A DNA stretch of 7,884 nt from Desulfobacterales bacterium (GTDB lineage Bacteria; Desulfobacterota; Desulfobacteria; Desulfobacterales; C00003060). Shown here piece by piece: positions 1 through 6,618 of this stretch. Below the pieces are notes generated by a model. It made no database searches and was not told the origin of the DNA. It saw only the letters and a list, made by a program, of their open reading frames with translations. The stretch is taken from NCBI GenBank assembly GCA_030616425.1, contig JAUWXJ010000110.1, forward strand, positions 1 through 7,884, written 5' to 3'. The position numbers and the translations under genes are program-made. Position 1 is the stretch's first letter. Each line of letters starts with the position of its first letter.

Positions 1-861
1 CGCCACATAATCACAACAGCGATCGAACATCCGGCAATAACGAATCCGTGCCTCTTTTTACAGGATCAGGGATATGATGTGACCTTCCTGCCTGTTGACT
101 CGACCGGTCTGGTGGATCCTGCAGCAGTCAAGGCAGCTATCCGATCATCGACTGTGTTGATTTCCGTTATGCATGCCAACAACGAAACCGGAACGATCCA
201 GCCCATTCCTGAAATCGGCGCCATAGCACGGGAGGCTGGAGTACTCTTCCACACAGACGCAGCACAATCCGTGGGAAAGATCCCCGCGCAAGTGTCAGAC
301 CTCCGGGTCGACTTCTTGTCTGTGGCCGGGCATAAAGTTTATGCACCAAAAGGGGTTGGTGCCCTCTTTATAAGAGATGATTTAAAGATAGAGCCTTTTG
401 TGCACGGTGCAGGTCAGGAATCTGGACGGAGGGCAGGCACTGAAAACGTGATTTTTGGAGTGGCACTGGGAAGGGCCTTGGCACTGGCTGGTGAGCGCAT
501 GGGTGAGGATACCGAACGCATAGGCCATCTGCGAGACCGGCTGCACTCCCTCCTTGATGAAAACATACCCGGCCTTGTATTGAATGGGCACCCTGAAGCC
601 AGGCTTCCCAATACCCTGAATGTCTCACTCCCTGGCGTTGACGGTGCAACCCTGCTGAATGCCATACCTGAAATCTGCGCCTCCACGGGCGCAGCCTGTC
701 ATGACCGCACAGTGCAACTTTCTCATGTCCTTTCTGCCATGCGGATCCCTGAAGAAATAGGTCGCGGTGCTATTCGCCTGACACTCGGACGGGGGAACAC
801 TGAGGCAGAAATTGAAAAAGCCGCTGGGTTGATCATAGCAGCGTACAATAATCTGGAATGA
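1..861 (+). CDS. Cysteine desulfurase / selenocysteine lyase family protein (5' end outside the window)
   Basis: PLP-dependent class V aminotransferase-fold enzyme. The family removes sulfur (or selenium) from cysteine (or selenocysteine) as an enzyme-bound persulfide, releasing alanine, to feed Fe-S cluster, thio-cofactor or selenium metabolism in the cytoplasm. The reading frame is open from base 1, and the first visible residues (HIITTAIEHPA) are the family's conserved IxxxEHxA region, so roughly 100 N-terminal residues are missing; the GTG at 79 is an internal valine. Visible motifs: NNETG, HTDAAQ, the PLP lysine in AGHKVYAPKG (Lys codon 334-336), GAGQESGRRAGTEN, and the persulfide cysteine in ASTGAACHD (Cys codon 697-699). 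The GAACH loop resembles the selenocysteine-lyase-like branch more than the SSGSACTS loop of IscS, so I do not assign iscS or nifS. The gene ends 100 bases before the next one, which has its own promoter candidate. The family call is very secure; the substrate and partner are unknown. Confidence 0.93.
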   Translation, partial: RHIITTAIEHPAITNPCLFLQDQGYDVTFLPVDSTGLVDPAAVKAAIRSSTVLISVMHANNETGTIQPIPEIGAIAREAGVLFHTDAAQSVGKIPAQVSDLRVDFLSVAGHKVYAPKGVGALFIRDDLKIEPFVHGAGQESGRRAGTENVIFGVALGRALALAGERMGEDTERIGHLRDRLHSLLDENIPGLVLNGHPEARLPNTLNVSLPGVDGATLLNAIPEICASTGAACHDRTVQLSHVLSAMRIPEEIGRGAIRLTLGRGNTEAEIEKAAGLIIAAYNNLE

Positions 862-867
862 ACTAGG

Positions 868-881
868 TCTCTCTGGAGAGA
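868..881 (+). other. Short stem-loop just after the desulfurase stop codon
   Basis: TCTCT at 868-872 pairs with AGAGA at 877-881 around a CTGG loop. G866 and C883 can extend it through a G-U pair. It lies 6 bases after the stop codon and is followed 18 bases later by a much stronger GC-rich hairpin. No T-tract follows. It may protect the mRNA 3' end; the role is inference. Confidence 0.4.
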
Positions 882-896
882 TCCCAACCGTAAGTT

Positions 897-927
897 AAGC
901 TCCCCGCCCTCCCGGGCGGGGAGGCTT
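897..927 (+). other. GC-rich stem-loop between desulfurase and nucleotidyltransferase genes
   Basis: CTCCCCGCCC (900-909) pairs perfectly with GGGCGGGGAG (914-923) around a TCCC loop. AAG/CTT extends the stem by three pairs past one bulged G (924). This is a very stable hairpin in the right place to end desulfurase transcription. However, no run of T follows on either strand, so it is not a standard intrinsic terminator. It could be a processing or mRNA 3'-stabilising hairpin, or a copy of a dispersed REP-like palindrome. The base of the hairpin touches the -35 box of the next promoter (926-931). Confidence 0.6.
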
Positions 928-954
928 CACACGACTTAAAAGCTGTAGTAGAAT
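926..954 (+). promoter_or_regulatory. Candidate sigma70 promoter for the DHH-CBS-nucleotidyltransferase operon
   Basis: TTCACA (926-931, 5 of 6 to TTGACA) and TAGAAT (949-954, 5 of 6 to TATAAT) are separated by exactly 17 bases. Transcription would be expected to begin about 7 bases after the -10 box, near 961-962, which is the ATG of the next gene. The message would therefore have essentially no 5' leader. This agrees with the lack of any AGGAGG-like site before that ATG. Prediction from sequence only. Confidence 0.5.
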
Positions 955-961
955 ATCCTAT

Positions 962-3628
962 ATGCCTGCAAAAAAGAAAACCCCTCGAAAATCATCACAG
1001 GGCCTCACTGTAATAACGACCCATGTGAATGCTGACTTTGACGCATTTGCTTCTATGCTGGCAGCTCAGAAACTCTATCCTGAGGCCCTTGTGGTCTTTC
1101 CTGGTTCCCAAGAAAAGAATTTGAGAGACTTTTTTGTAAAATCGATGGTGTATCTTTACAACATAGTAAAAATCAAAGATATCGACCTCAACGCCGTCAA
1201 GCGACTCATATTGGTGGACACCCGGCAGGCAAGCCGTATCGGCAAGTTTGCCAGCATCGTTCACCGCCCCGGCCTGGAGATCCACATATATGACCATCAT
1301 CCGCCAATGCCCGACGACCTCTCCGGCACTGTCGAGGTAACTCAGATGACTGGTGCGACGGTCACCATCCTGACAAAGCTTCTGCGTGACAAAAAAATCC
1401 CGATCACTCCTGAAGAGGCCACTATCATGGCTCTGGGTTTGTACGAAGACACGGGTTCTTTCACATTCTCATCCACGACAGAGGACGATTATATTGCTGC
1501 AGCCTATCTCCTCTCCATGGGAGCTAATTTGAATGTAGTCTCAGACATCATCACCCGGGAAATGACGCCGGAACAGGTCAGTCTCCTAAACGACATGATT
1601 GAGGGGGTCACCCATCACACCGTAAACGGTATTGACGTGGCTGTCACCAGTGTCTCATCCGAAACCTACATAGGGGATTTTGCCTTCTTGGTTCATAAAC
1701 TAAAGGATATGCAAAATCTGGAAGTCATCTTTGCTTTAGCCAGCATGGAGAATCGTGTTTACATGGTTGCTCGAAGCCGCCTGCCAGAGGTGGACGTTGG
1801 AGAAATAACCATGGCTTTTGGCGGCGGTGGCCATCCTTCAGCCGCTTCAGCGTCCGTTAGAGGACAGACGCTGATCCAGGTCGAAGAGAAGCTCCTTGGT
1901 CTCTTGAACCAATTCATCAATCCCAAGCGTTCAGCCAAGGACCTCATGTCGTCTCCTGCCATACATGTGGAGCCGGCCGTGACTTTGAAGGAAGCCAACG
2001 AACTACTTACCCGTTACAATGTGAATGTTCTTATTGTACTCGAATCTGATGACCTTCTCGGCATCATTTCCCGTCAGGTTATTGAAAAAGGCCTCCATCA
2101 TAAACTCGAGCACGTGCCGGTGCATGAGTACATGACTACAGAGATTGATACTGTAAGTCCTGACGCTTCCCTGCCGGAAATTCAGAAAAAGATCATAGGC
2201 AATAAACAGCGGCTGCTTCCCGTGGTGGAAAATGGCCGTGTAGTAGGCGTCATTACGAGAACAGACCTGCTCAATATCCTTGTCAGCGAACCTATACGTA
2301 TACCTGAATTTGCAGCAGACAGCAAGGAACGGGCTCCCCTTGTCCGCCAAAGGAGCGTGGCCAAGCTTCTCACAGAGCGTCTTCCTAGAGAGATCGTAGA
2401 ACTCCTTGAAGCTATTGGAACGGTTGCCGATTCATTTGAGTACAATGCTTATGCTGTGGGCGGCTTTGCAAGGGACATCTTTCTCTACCAGGAAAACCTT
2501 GATATTGATGTTGTCATCGAAGGAGACGGAATCAACTTTGCCAAGGCGTTGGCCACCTCACTTGGTGGTCGTGTCCGGGCTCACGAAGCATTCAGAACCG
2601 CCGTGGTGATCCTTCCGAACGGCCAAAAAATCGATGTGGCCACGGCCCGCCTTGAATACTACAAGTCACCCGGGGCACTTCCCACGGTAGAATCGGGCTC
2701 AATAAAGCTCGACCTTTATCGAAGAGATTTTACAATCAATACCCTGGCAATAAAACTCAACATAGACGGATTCGGCACCGTTATCGATTTCTTTGGAGCG
2801 CAACAAGATCTGAAGCGAAAAGTGATTCGGGTCTTGCACAATCTGAGCTTTGTGGAGGACCCCACACGGGTTTTCAGGGCTATTCGGTTTGAGCAGAGGT
2901 TCGGTTTTGGGATAGGAAAATTCACTTCAGGGCTTATAGAAAATGCCGTTAGAATGGACTTTTTCAAGGAGCTTAGCGGACAACGGCTATTTTCTGAGCT
3001 CCGCCTGATCTTAGATGAAGACAAGCCCATCATGGTCCTGCGGCGTATTGATCAATTCAACCTGCTGAAAGTGATTCATCCGAAAATCGTCTACAACTCG
3101 GCTCTGGAAGCACTCCTCTATTCAGTTGAAAAGGTCCTCACGTGGCACAAATTGCTTTTCTTAGAAGAGCCATGTCAAGGATGGATGGTTTATCTTCAGG
3201 CCCTTATGAGATCCTTTGATCAAAGGGCTGCGGAGGCCTTGTGTGACCGTCTCGAGCTGGCCCCGCGGTACCGGAGAGTTTTGATCACCGAGAAGACAAA
3301 GGCAGAAGAGTTCCTTAAATGGATGGCACCTTCACAAATACTGAAAAACAGCGACCTTTACAGGAAACTTCGGCCTTTTCACACAGAGACCCTGCTCTAT
3401 ATCATGGCAAGTACTACTCGCGAGTCAATCAAGCAGGCCATTTCGAATTATATTACCCGGTTAAGATCCATGACGACATTGATAGATGGAAAATATCTTA
3501 AGGAGATAGGCTTTAAACCCGGCCCCGTCTATCGTGAGATCCTGGAGAGCCTTCTTGATGCACGCTTAAATGGCGAGGTGAGGACCCTCCTTGATGAGGT
3601 AGAGTTTGTGCAGAAAAACTGGAAATAA
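962..3628 (+). CDS. DHH/DHHA1-CBS-CBS-tRNA nucleotidyltransferase fusion (CCA/A-adding, poly(A) polymerase superfamily)
   Basis: An 888-residue multidomain protein, about twice the length of a plain CCA enzyme. Domains in order: a DHH phosphoesterase domain (H21-x3-D25-x-D27, LVDTR with D86, DHH at 111-113, YEDTG with D163); a DHHA1 domain ending in GGGGHPSAA (287-295); two CBS domains (about 324-380 and 387-440) that in other proteins sense adenine nucleotides; then a class II nucleotidyltransferase. The last has GGFARD (500-505), the metal-binding D514-x-D516, RRDFTINTLA (587-596), EDPTRVFRAIRF (632-643; E632, D633 and R636 would be the amino-acid template for the incoming nucleotide), a helical body, and the GFKPGPVYREIL tail (850-861). 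The family finishes or repairs tRNA 3' CCA ends. The long DHH-CBS form in Aquifex is, as I recall, the A-adding partner of a separate CC-adding enzyme, so A-adding is the best guess but not provable here. ATG 962 is the only possible start: no ATG, GTG or TTG lies in frame between the upstream stop at 896-898 and 962. It has no Shine-Dalgarno site. First gene of the operon. Confidence 0.93.
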   Translation: MPAKKKTPRKSSQGLTVITTHVNADFDAFASMLAAQKLYPEALVVFPGSQEKNLRDFFVKSMVYLYNIVKIKDIDLNAVKRLILVDTRQASRIGKFASIVHRPGLEIHIYDHHPPMPDDLSGTVEVTQMTGATVTILTKLLRDKKIPITPEEATIMALGLYEDTGSFTFSSTTEDDYIAAAYLLSMGANLNVVSDIITREMTPEQVSLLNDMIEGVTHHTVNGIDVAVTSVSSETYIGDFAFLVHKLKDMQNLEVIFALASMENRVYMVARSRLPEVDVGEITMAFGGGGHPSAASASVRGQTLIQVEEKLLGLLNQFINPKRSAKDLMSSPAIHVEPAVTLKEANELLTRYNVNVLIVLESDDLLGIISRQVIEKGLHHKLEHVPVHEYMTTEIDTVSPDASLPEIQKKIIGNKQRLLPVVENGRVVGVITRTDLLNILVSEPIRIPEFAADSKERAPLVRQRSVAKLLTERLPREIVELLEAIGTVADSFEYNAYAVGGFARDIFLYQENLDIDVVIEGDGINFAKALATSLGGRVRAHEAFRTAVVILPNGQKIDVATARLEYYKSPGALPTVESGSIKLDLYRRDFTINTLAIKLNIDGFGTVIDFFGAQQDLKRKVIRVLHNLSFVEDPTRVFRAIRFEQRFGFGIGKFTSGLIENAVRMDFFKELSGQRLFSELRLILDEDKPIMVLRRIDQFNLLKVIHPKIVYNSALEALLYSVEKVLTWHKLLFLEEPCQGWMVYLQALMRSFDQRAAEALCDRLELAPRYRRVLITEKTKAEEFLKWMAPSQILKNSDLYRKLRPFHTETLLYIMASTTRESIKQAISNYITRLRSMTTLIDGKYLKEIGFKPGPVYREILESLLDARLNGEVRTLLDEVEFVQKNWK

Positions 3629-3647
3629 AATCACGGGGTGATTTTAT
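3625..3647 (+). promoter_or_regulatory. Perfect hairpin spanning stop codon and ribosome-binding region of the M50 protease gene
   Basis: ATAAAATCAC (3625-3634) and GTGATTTTAT (3638-3647) form a perfect 10-bp inverted repeat around a GGG loop. The left arm contains the TAA stop of the nucleotidyltransferase gene. The GGGG that would serve as ribosome-binding site sits at the loop (3635-3638), and the next ATG starts 1 base after the right arm. Ribosomes finishing the upstream gene would melt the hairpin, so it could couple translation of the two genes. This role is inference. Confidence 0.5.
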
Positions 3648-3648
3648 A

Positions 3649-4347
3649 ATGTTTCACGGTTTCAATCTCAACAAATTCGTCGTCATGATAGTGCCGCTGT
3701 TGTTTGCTGTCACGATTCACGAGGTAGCACACGGCTGGGTAGCATATCGCTTAGGAGACCCCACAGCCAAATGGTCCGGAAGGCTCACCTTAAATCCGAT
3801 CAAGCACCTCGACATCATGGGGTCTTTCCTTCTTCCATTGATGTTATTGTTGATCAGATCACCCATTATCTTCGGGTATGCCAAGCCAGTACCTGTGAAC
3901 TTTGCCAATCTTCGAAACTATCGCAGAGATGCAATCCTTGTTGCCGCAGCAGGGGCTGTCACTAATATAGCTGCGGCCCTTATATGCGGAACTGCCTTTC
4001 AACTCATGCTCGCGCTGAGGCACTTTTGGGCTGGATCAATCTTCGGGTTTATCTTTCTGGACCTGTTTTATATGCTCGGATACAGTGTCCTGATCAATTC
4101 GATTTTGGCCGTCTTTAACATGATACCGATCCCCCCCCTGGATGGGAGTCGGATACTCTCAATGGTGTTACCTCCCCGGTATGCCCCTCAACTTGCGTAC
4201 ATAGAGCGTTTTGGTATGATTATCCTGATTTTTCTCCTTTTCACAGGCGTTCTAAATGGTATAATATCGCTATTTGTGGAACCTATACTCCGGATTTCTC
4301 TGGGGAAAGAGGGGCTGTTGATATTCTGGCAGTTCGTAATGCGTTAG
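3649..4347 (+). CDS. Site-2 protease family membrane metalloprotease (peptidase M50)
   Basis: A 232-residue integral membrane zinc protease of the S2P/M50 family, in the small YwhC-like group that lacks PDZ or CBS domains. The zinc site is HEVAH (24-28) in the first membrane segment. The second family motif, N-M-I-P-I-P-P-L-D-G (157-166), supplies the third metal ligand, D165. Hydrophobic stretches at about 10-28, 56-72, 95-123, 129-155 and 187-212 give an expected four to six membrane spans. The family cuts membrane-embedded segments of other proteins; the substrate here is unknown. The gene starts 20 bases after the nucleotidyltransferase stop, with its GGGG ribosome-binding site in a hairpin loop, and ends 12 bases before trpS. 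This protease next to trpS-scpA-scpB recurs in Desulfobacterota as I recall, but its functional link to them is not known. Family secure, role open. Confidence 0.92.
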   Translation: MFHGFNLNKFVVMIVPLLFAVTIHEVAHGWVAYRLGDPTAKWSGRLTLNPIKHLDIMGSFLLPLMLLLIRSPIIFGYAKPVPVNFANLRNYRRDAILVAAAGAVTNIAAALICGTAFQLMLALRHFWAGSIFGFIFLDLFYMLGYSVLINSILAVFNMIPIPPLDGSRILSMVLPPRYAPQLAYIERFGMIILIFLLFTGVLNGIISLFVEPILRISLGKEGLLIFWQFVMR

Positions 4348-4359
4348 GAAGGTTGCAAT

Positions 4360-5343
4360 ATGGCTAAGAAGCGGATCTTGAGCGGCATGCGGCCCACTGG
4401 CCCACTCCATCTGGGTAACCTGCACGGGGCCCTGGCAAACTGGAAAAAGATGCAAGAAGACTATGAATGTTTCTTTTTTATAGCCGACTGGCACGCCCTG
4501 ACCAGTGATTATGATATGACGGCTCCGATTCAGGGTTACGCTACGGACATCTTCATAGACTGGCTGAGCGTAGGGCTTTCACCGGACAAATGTACACTCT
4601 TTGTCCAGTCGCACATCAAGGAGCATGCCGAACTCTCTCTACTCCTTTCCATGATCACGCCGCTCCCCTGGCTGGAGCGAAACCCCACCTACAAGGAACA
4701 GATCGCAGAGTTGAAGGACAAGGACCTTTCCACCTTTGGCTTCCTCGGCTATCCTGTACTACAAGCAGCCGACATTATCATGTACAAAGCCAATGGCGTC
4801 CCTGTTGGGATAGATCAGGCACCTCATGTGGAGCTCACGCGGGAAATCGCTCGGCGTTTCAACTATTTGTACGGAAATATCTTTCCGATCCCCGAGACGA
4901 TTCTTACCGAGACTTCCAAGATCCTCGGCATTGACCGCCGCAAGATGAGCAAGAGTTACAATAACGCTATATTTCTCTCAGATTCCCTGGAGGAAATCCG
5001 AAACAAGGTCAGCCAGATGATCACCGACCCACAGAGGGCCCGACGCACCGACCCGGGGAACCCTGAAGTCTGCAATGTTTTCAGCTTTCATCACCTGTAT
5101 TCGGGCCAGCAGACCGTACAGCATGTTGATCCGGAATGCCGAAAGGCCCAAATCGGGTGTGTAGAGTGCAAGGAGATGATGGCCGAAAACCTAATCAGGG
5201 CCTTGGAACCTCTGCATGAAAAACGAGCCTACTACAAGGCCCACCCGGATACGGTCAGGGCGATTATTGAAGATGGTGATGAGCGAGCGCGAACCGTGGC
5301 CCGCAAAACCATGGAAGAGGTTCGAGAAGCCATTAAGATTTAA
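4360..5343 (+). CDS. trpS: Tryptophanyl-tRNA synthetase, predicted iron-sulfur type
   Basis: Class Ic aminoacyl-tRNA synthetase that charges tRNA-Trp with tryptophan in the cytoplasm using ATP. At 327 residues it has normal bacterial length. Signature motifs are HLGN (17-20, the HIGH motif) and KMSKS (195-199); GIDQAPHVELTREIARRFN (150-168) and the GDxRAR-like tail are typical. Four cysteines, C238, C260, C267 and C270, have spacing C-x21-C-x6-C-x2-C, with IGCVECK around the last pair. This nearly matches the [4Fe-4S]-binding site of Thermotoga maritima TrpRS (C-x22-C-x6-C-x2-C from memory), in the C-terminal domain near the anticodon-binding region. ATG 4360 is well supported by AGGAAGG at 4346-4352, which overlaps the stop of the protease gene. 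The stop lies 11 bases before the scpA ATG, consistent with one operon. Identity is very secure; the cluster is a strong inference. Confidence 0.97.
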   Translation: MAKKRILSGMRPTGPLHLGNLHGALANWKKMQEDYECFFFIADWHALTSDYDMTAPIQGYATDIFIDWLSVGLSPDKCTLFVQSHIKEHAELSLLLSMITPLPWLERNPTYKEQIAELKDKDLSTFGFLGYPVLQAADIIMYKANGVPVGIDQAPHVELTREIARRFNYLYGNIFPIPETILTETSKILGIDRRKMSKSYNNAIFLSDSLEEIRNKVSQMITDPQRARRTDPGNPEVCNVFSFHHLYSGQQTVQHVDPECRKAQIGCVECKEMMAENLIRALEPLHEKRAYYKAHPDTVRAIIEDGDERARTVARKTMEEVREAIKI

Positions 5344-5354
5344 ACGTGCCTACG

Positions 5355-6083
5355 ATGGAACAAACACAAGATCAGACACCTTATTTCGTTAAGCTGGGAG
5401 AGCTCTTTGATGGTCCCATGGATCTTCTTGTGCACCTTGTCAAAAAAAACGAGGTGGATATCCACGACATTCCCATTGCCCTGATTGCCCAGCAGTACAT
5501 GGAATACCTGGAGTGGGTGAAATCCCTGAACATTGATGTGGCCGGTGAGTTCCTCGTCATGGCTGCCACCCTAGCACACATTAAGTCCCGCATGCTGTTG
5601 CCCACCCAAGAAGAAGATGAGGACGAGGACCCTCGCATGGAGATTATCAGGCCTTTAGCTGAATATTTGCAGTTAAAGTATGCTGCTGAGGATCTGATGA
5701 GCCGAAATAGACTCGACTGGGATGTCTTTGTTCGTACAGGCTTTGATGGCACCGAGGCCTTGCCTGAGAAAGAGTCCAGCGACCTGGTACAGGTTGGTCT
5801 CTTTGAACTCATCGAAGCATTTCAGGAGATTGTAAAGCGCGTATCTCCGAAATATTTTCTCGATCTTACACCGGACGTTATCTCTGTAAAGAGCAGAATC
5901 TCTCAGATTAAAGACATCTTAGAGGACCAGGGTTCTGCGACGTTTCAAGAGCTTTTTGAAACACACGCCACCAGAGGAGATATTATTGTAACATTTTTGG
6001 CTATCCTTGAGATGGCAAAAGGCCAAATGATACGGATAATGCAACACGTTAAGTCAGGGATTATAAGGATCTTCAATGGATAA
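5355..6083 (+). CDS. scpA: Segregation and condensation protein A (ScpA kleisin)
   Basis: The kleisin subunit of the SMC-ScpAB condensin complex. It bridges the SMC heads and helps compact and segregate the chromosome. The N-terminal SMC-neck-binding region is clear: FDGPMDLLVHLVKKNEVDIH, followed directly by DIPIALIAQQYMEYL, then FLVMAATLAHIKSRMLLP. An acidic linker (EEDEDEDP) follows. The C-terminal winged helix (VTFLAILEMAKGQMIRIMQ) would bind the SMC cap. About 242 residues, usual for the family. The start is uncertain: I chose ATG 5355, but GTG 5346 would add only three residues and neither has a good ribosome-binding site. Translation is probably coupled to trpS, which stops at 5343. 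The 3' end overlaps scpB by 8 bases, typical of subunits made in fixed ratio. Confidence 0.95.
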   Translation: MEQTQDQTPYFVKLGELFDGPMDLLVHLVKKNEVDIHDIPIALIAQQYMEYLEWVKSLNIDVAGEFLVMAATLAHIKSRMLLPTQEEDEDEDPRMEIIRPLAEYLQLKYAAEDLMSRNRLDWDVFVRTGFDGTEALPEKESSDLVQVGLFELIEAFQEIVKRVSPKYFLDLTPDVISVKSRISQIKDILEDQGSATFQELFETHATRGDIIVTFLAILEMAKGQMIRIMQHVKSGIIRIFNG

Positions 6084-6618
6084 TTTAAAGGCGATTGTTG
6101 AGAGCTTGCTCTTTGCTTCGGACACACCCATAACTATTGACAAAATTAAGTCTGTTCTGGAAGCCTCGGATCGCAAGGCCATCCGTGAGGCGCTCACCAG
6201 CCTCGCAGAAGAGTATGAATCCAGCAATCGCGGCTTTTTTTTGACCGAGGTTGCTGGAGGATTTCAGTTCCGAACCCGTCCGGAGTGTCGAGAGTGGATC
6301 AGGCGCCTGAAAGAGACCAGACCGGCTCGTTTGAGCCGGGCCGCCTTGGAAACACTTGCAATTATCGCCTACAAGCAACCTGTGCTTCGCAGCGATTTAG
6401 AATATCTAAGGGGGGTAGACTGCGGGGGGACACTCCGGACTCTCCTTGAGCGAAAGCTTATCCGCGCACTGGGCCGGAAGAATCTGCCGGGCCGCCCCAT
6501 AATATACGGCACCACCAAACAGTTCTTGGAGCTATTTGATCTCAAGGATCTAACTGGACTCCCTACTCTCCAGGATCTCAAGGATCTGGGAGAAACATGG
6601 CCGAACGACTCCAGCTAG
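6076..6618 (+). CDS. scpB: Segregation and condensation protein B (ScpB)
   Basis: The KITE subunit of SMC-ScpAB, acting as a dimer that binds the central linker of ScpA. The 180-residue product shows two winged-helix halves. The N-terminal half starts NLKAIVESLLFASDTPIT. The second half has the hallmark LETLAIIAYKQPVLRSDLEY, then RGVDCGGTLRTLLERKLI and GRKNLPGRPIIYGTT, and ends in FLELFDLKDLTGLPTL. ATG 6076 overlaps scpA by 8 bases and has AAGGA at about 6065-6069. The gene overlaps the pseudouridine synthase gene by 22 bases. Its tail repeats DLKDL twice because of a 14-bp in-frame direct repeat. Identity is very secure. Confidence 0.96.
   Translation: MDNLKAIVESLLFASDTPITIDKIKSVLEASDRKAIREALTSLAEEYESSNRGFFLTEVAGGFQFRTRPECREWIRRLKETRPARLSRAALETLAIIAYKQPVLRSDLEYLRGVDCGGTLRTLLERKLIRALGRKNLPGRPIIYGTTKQFLELFDLKDLTGLPTLQDLKDLGETWPNDSS
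6538..6587 (+). repeat. 14-bp in-frame direct repeat in the 3' end of scpB
   Basis: GATCTCAAGGATCT occurs at 6538-6551 and again at 6574-6587, offset by 36 bases (12 codons). It encodes DLKDL in both copies (DLKDLTGLPTLQDLKDL). Other ScpB proteins also have an LxxL...LPxLxxL tail, so the protein pattern is partly expected. The exact DNA identity suggests a recent small duplication or chance. Confidence 0.6.

Noticed and set aside
995..1300. 101-codon open frame on the - strand within the DHH domain
   Set aside because: The conserved DHH motifs are on the + strand here; the antisense product has no recognisable features or ribosome-binding site.
3638..3660. Intrinsic terminator between the nucleotidyltransferase and protease genes
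   Set aside because: The hairpin stem is AT-rich and only short broken T runs follow; the ATG sits one base after it and the genes are closely spaced, so coupling is more likely than termination.
5381..5812. 143-codon open frame on the - strand within scpA
   Set aside because: It lies wholly inside a well-supported scpA, and the serine/arginine-rich product is the usual antisense shadow of an acidic, codon-biased gene.
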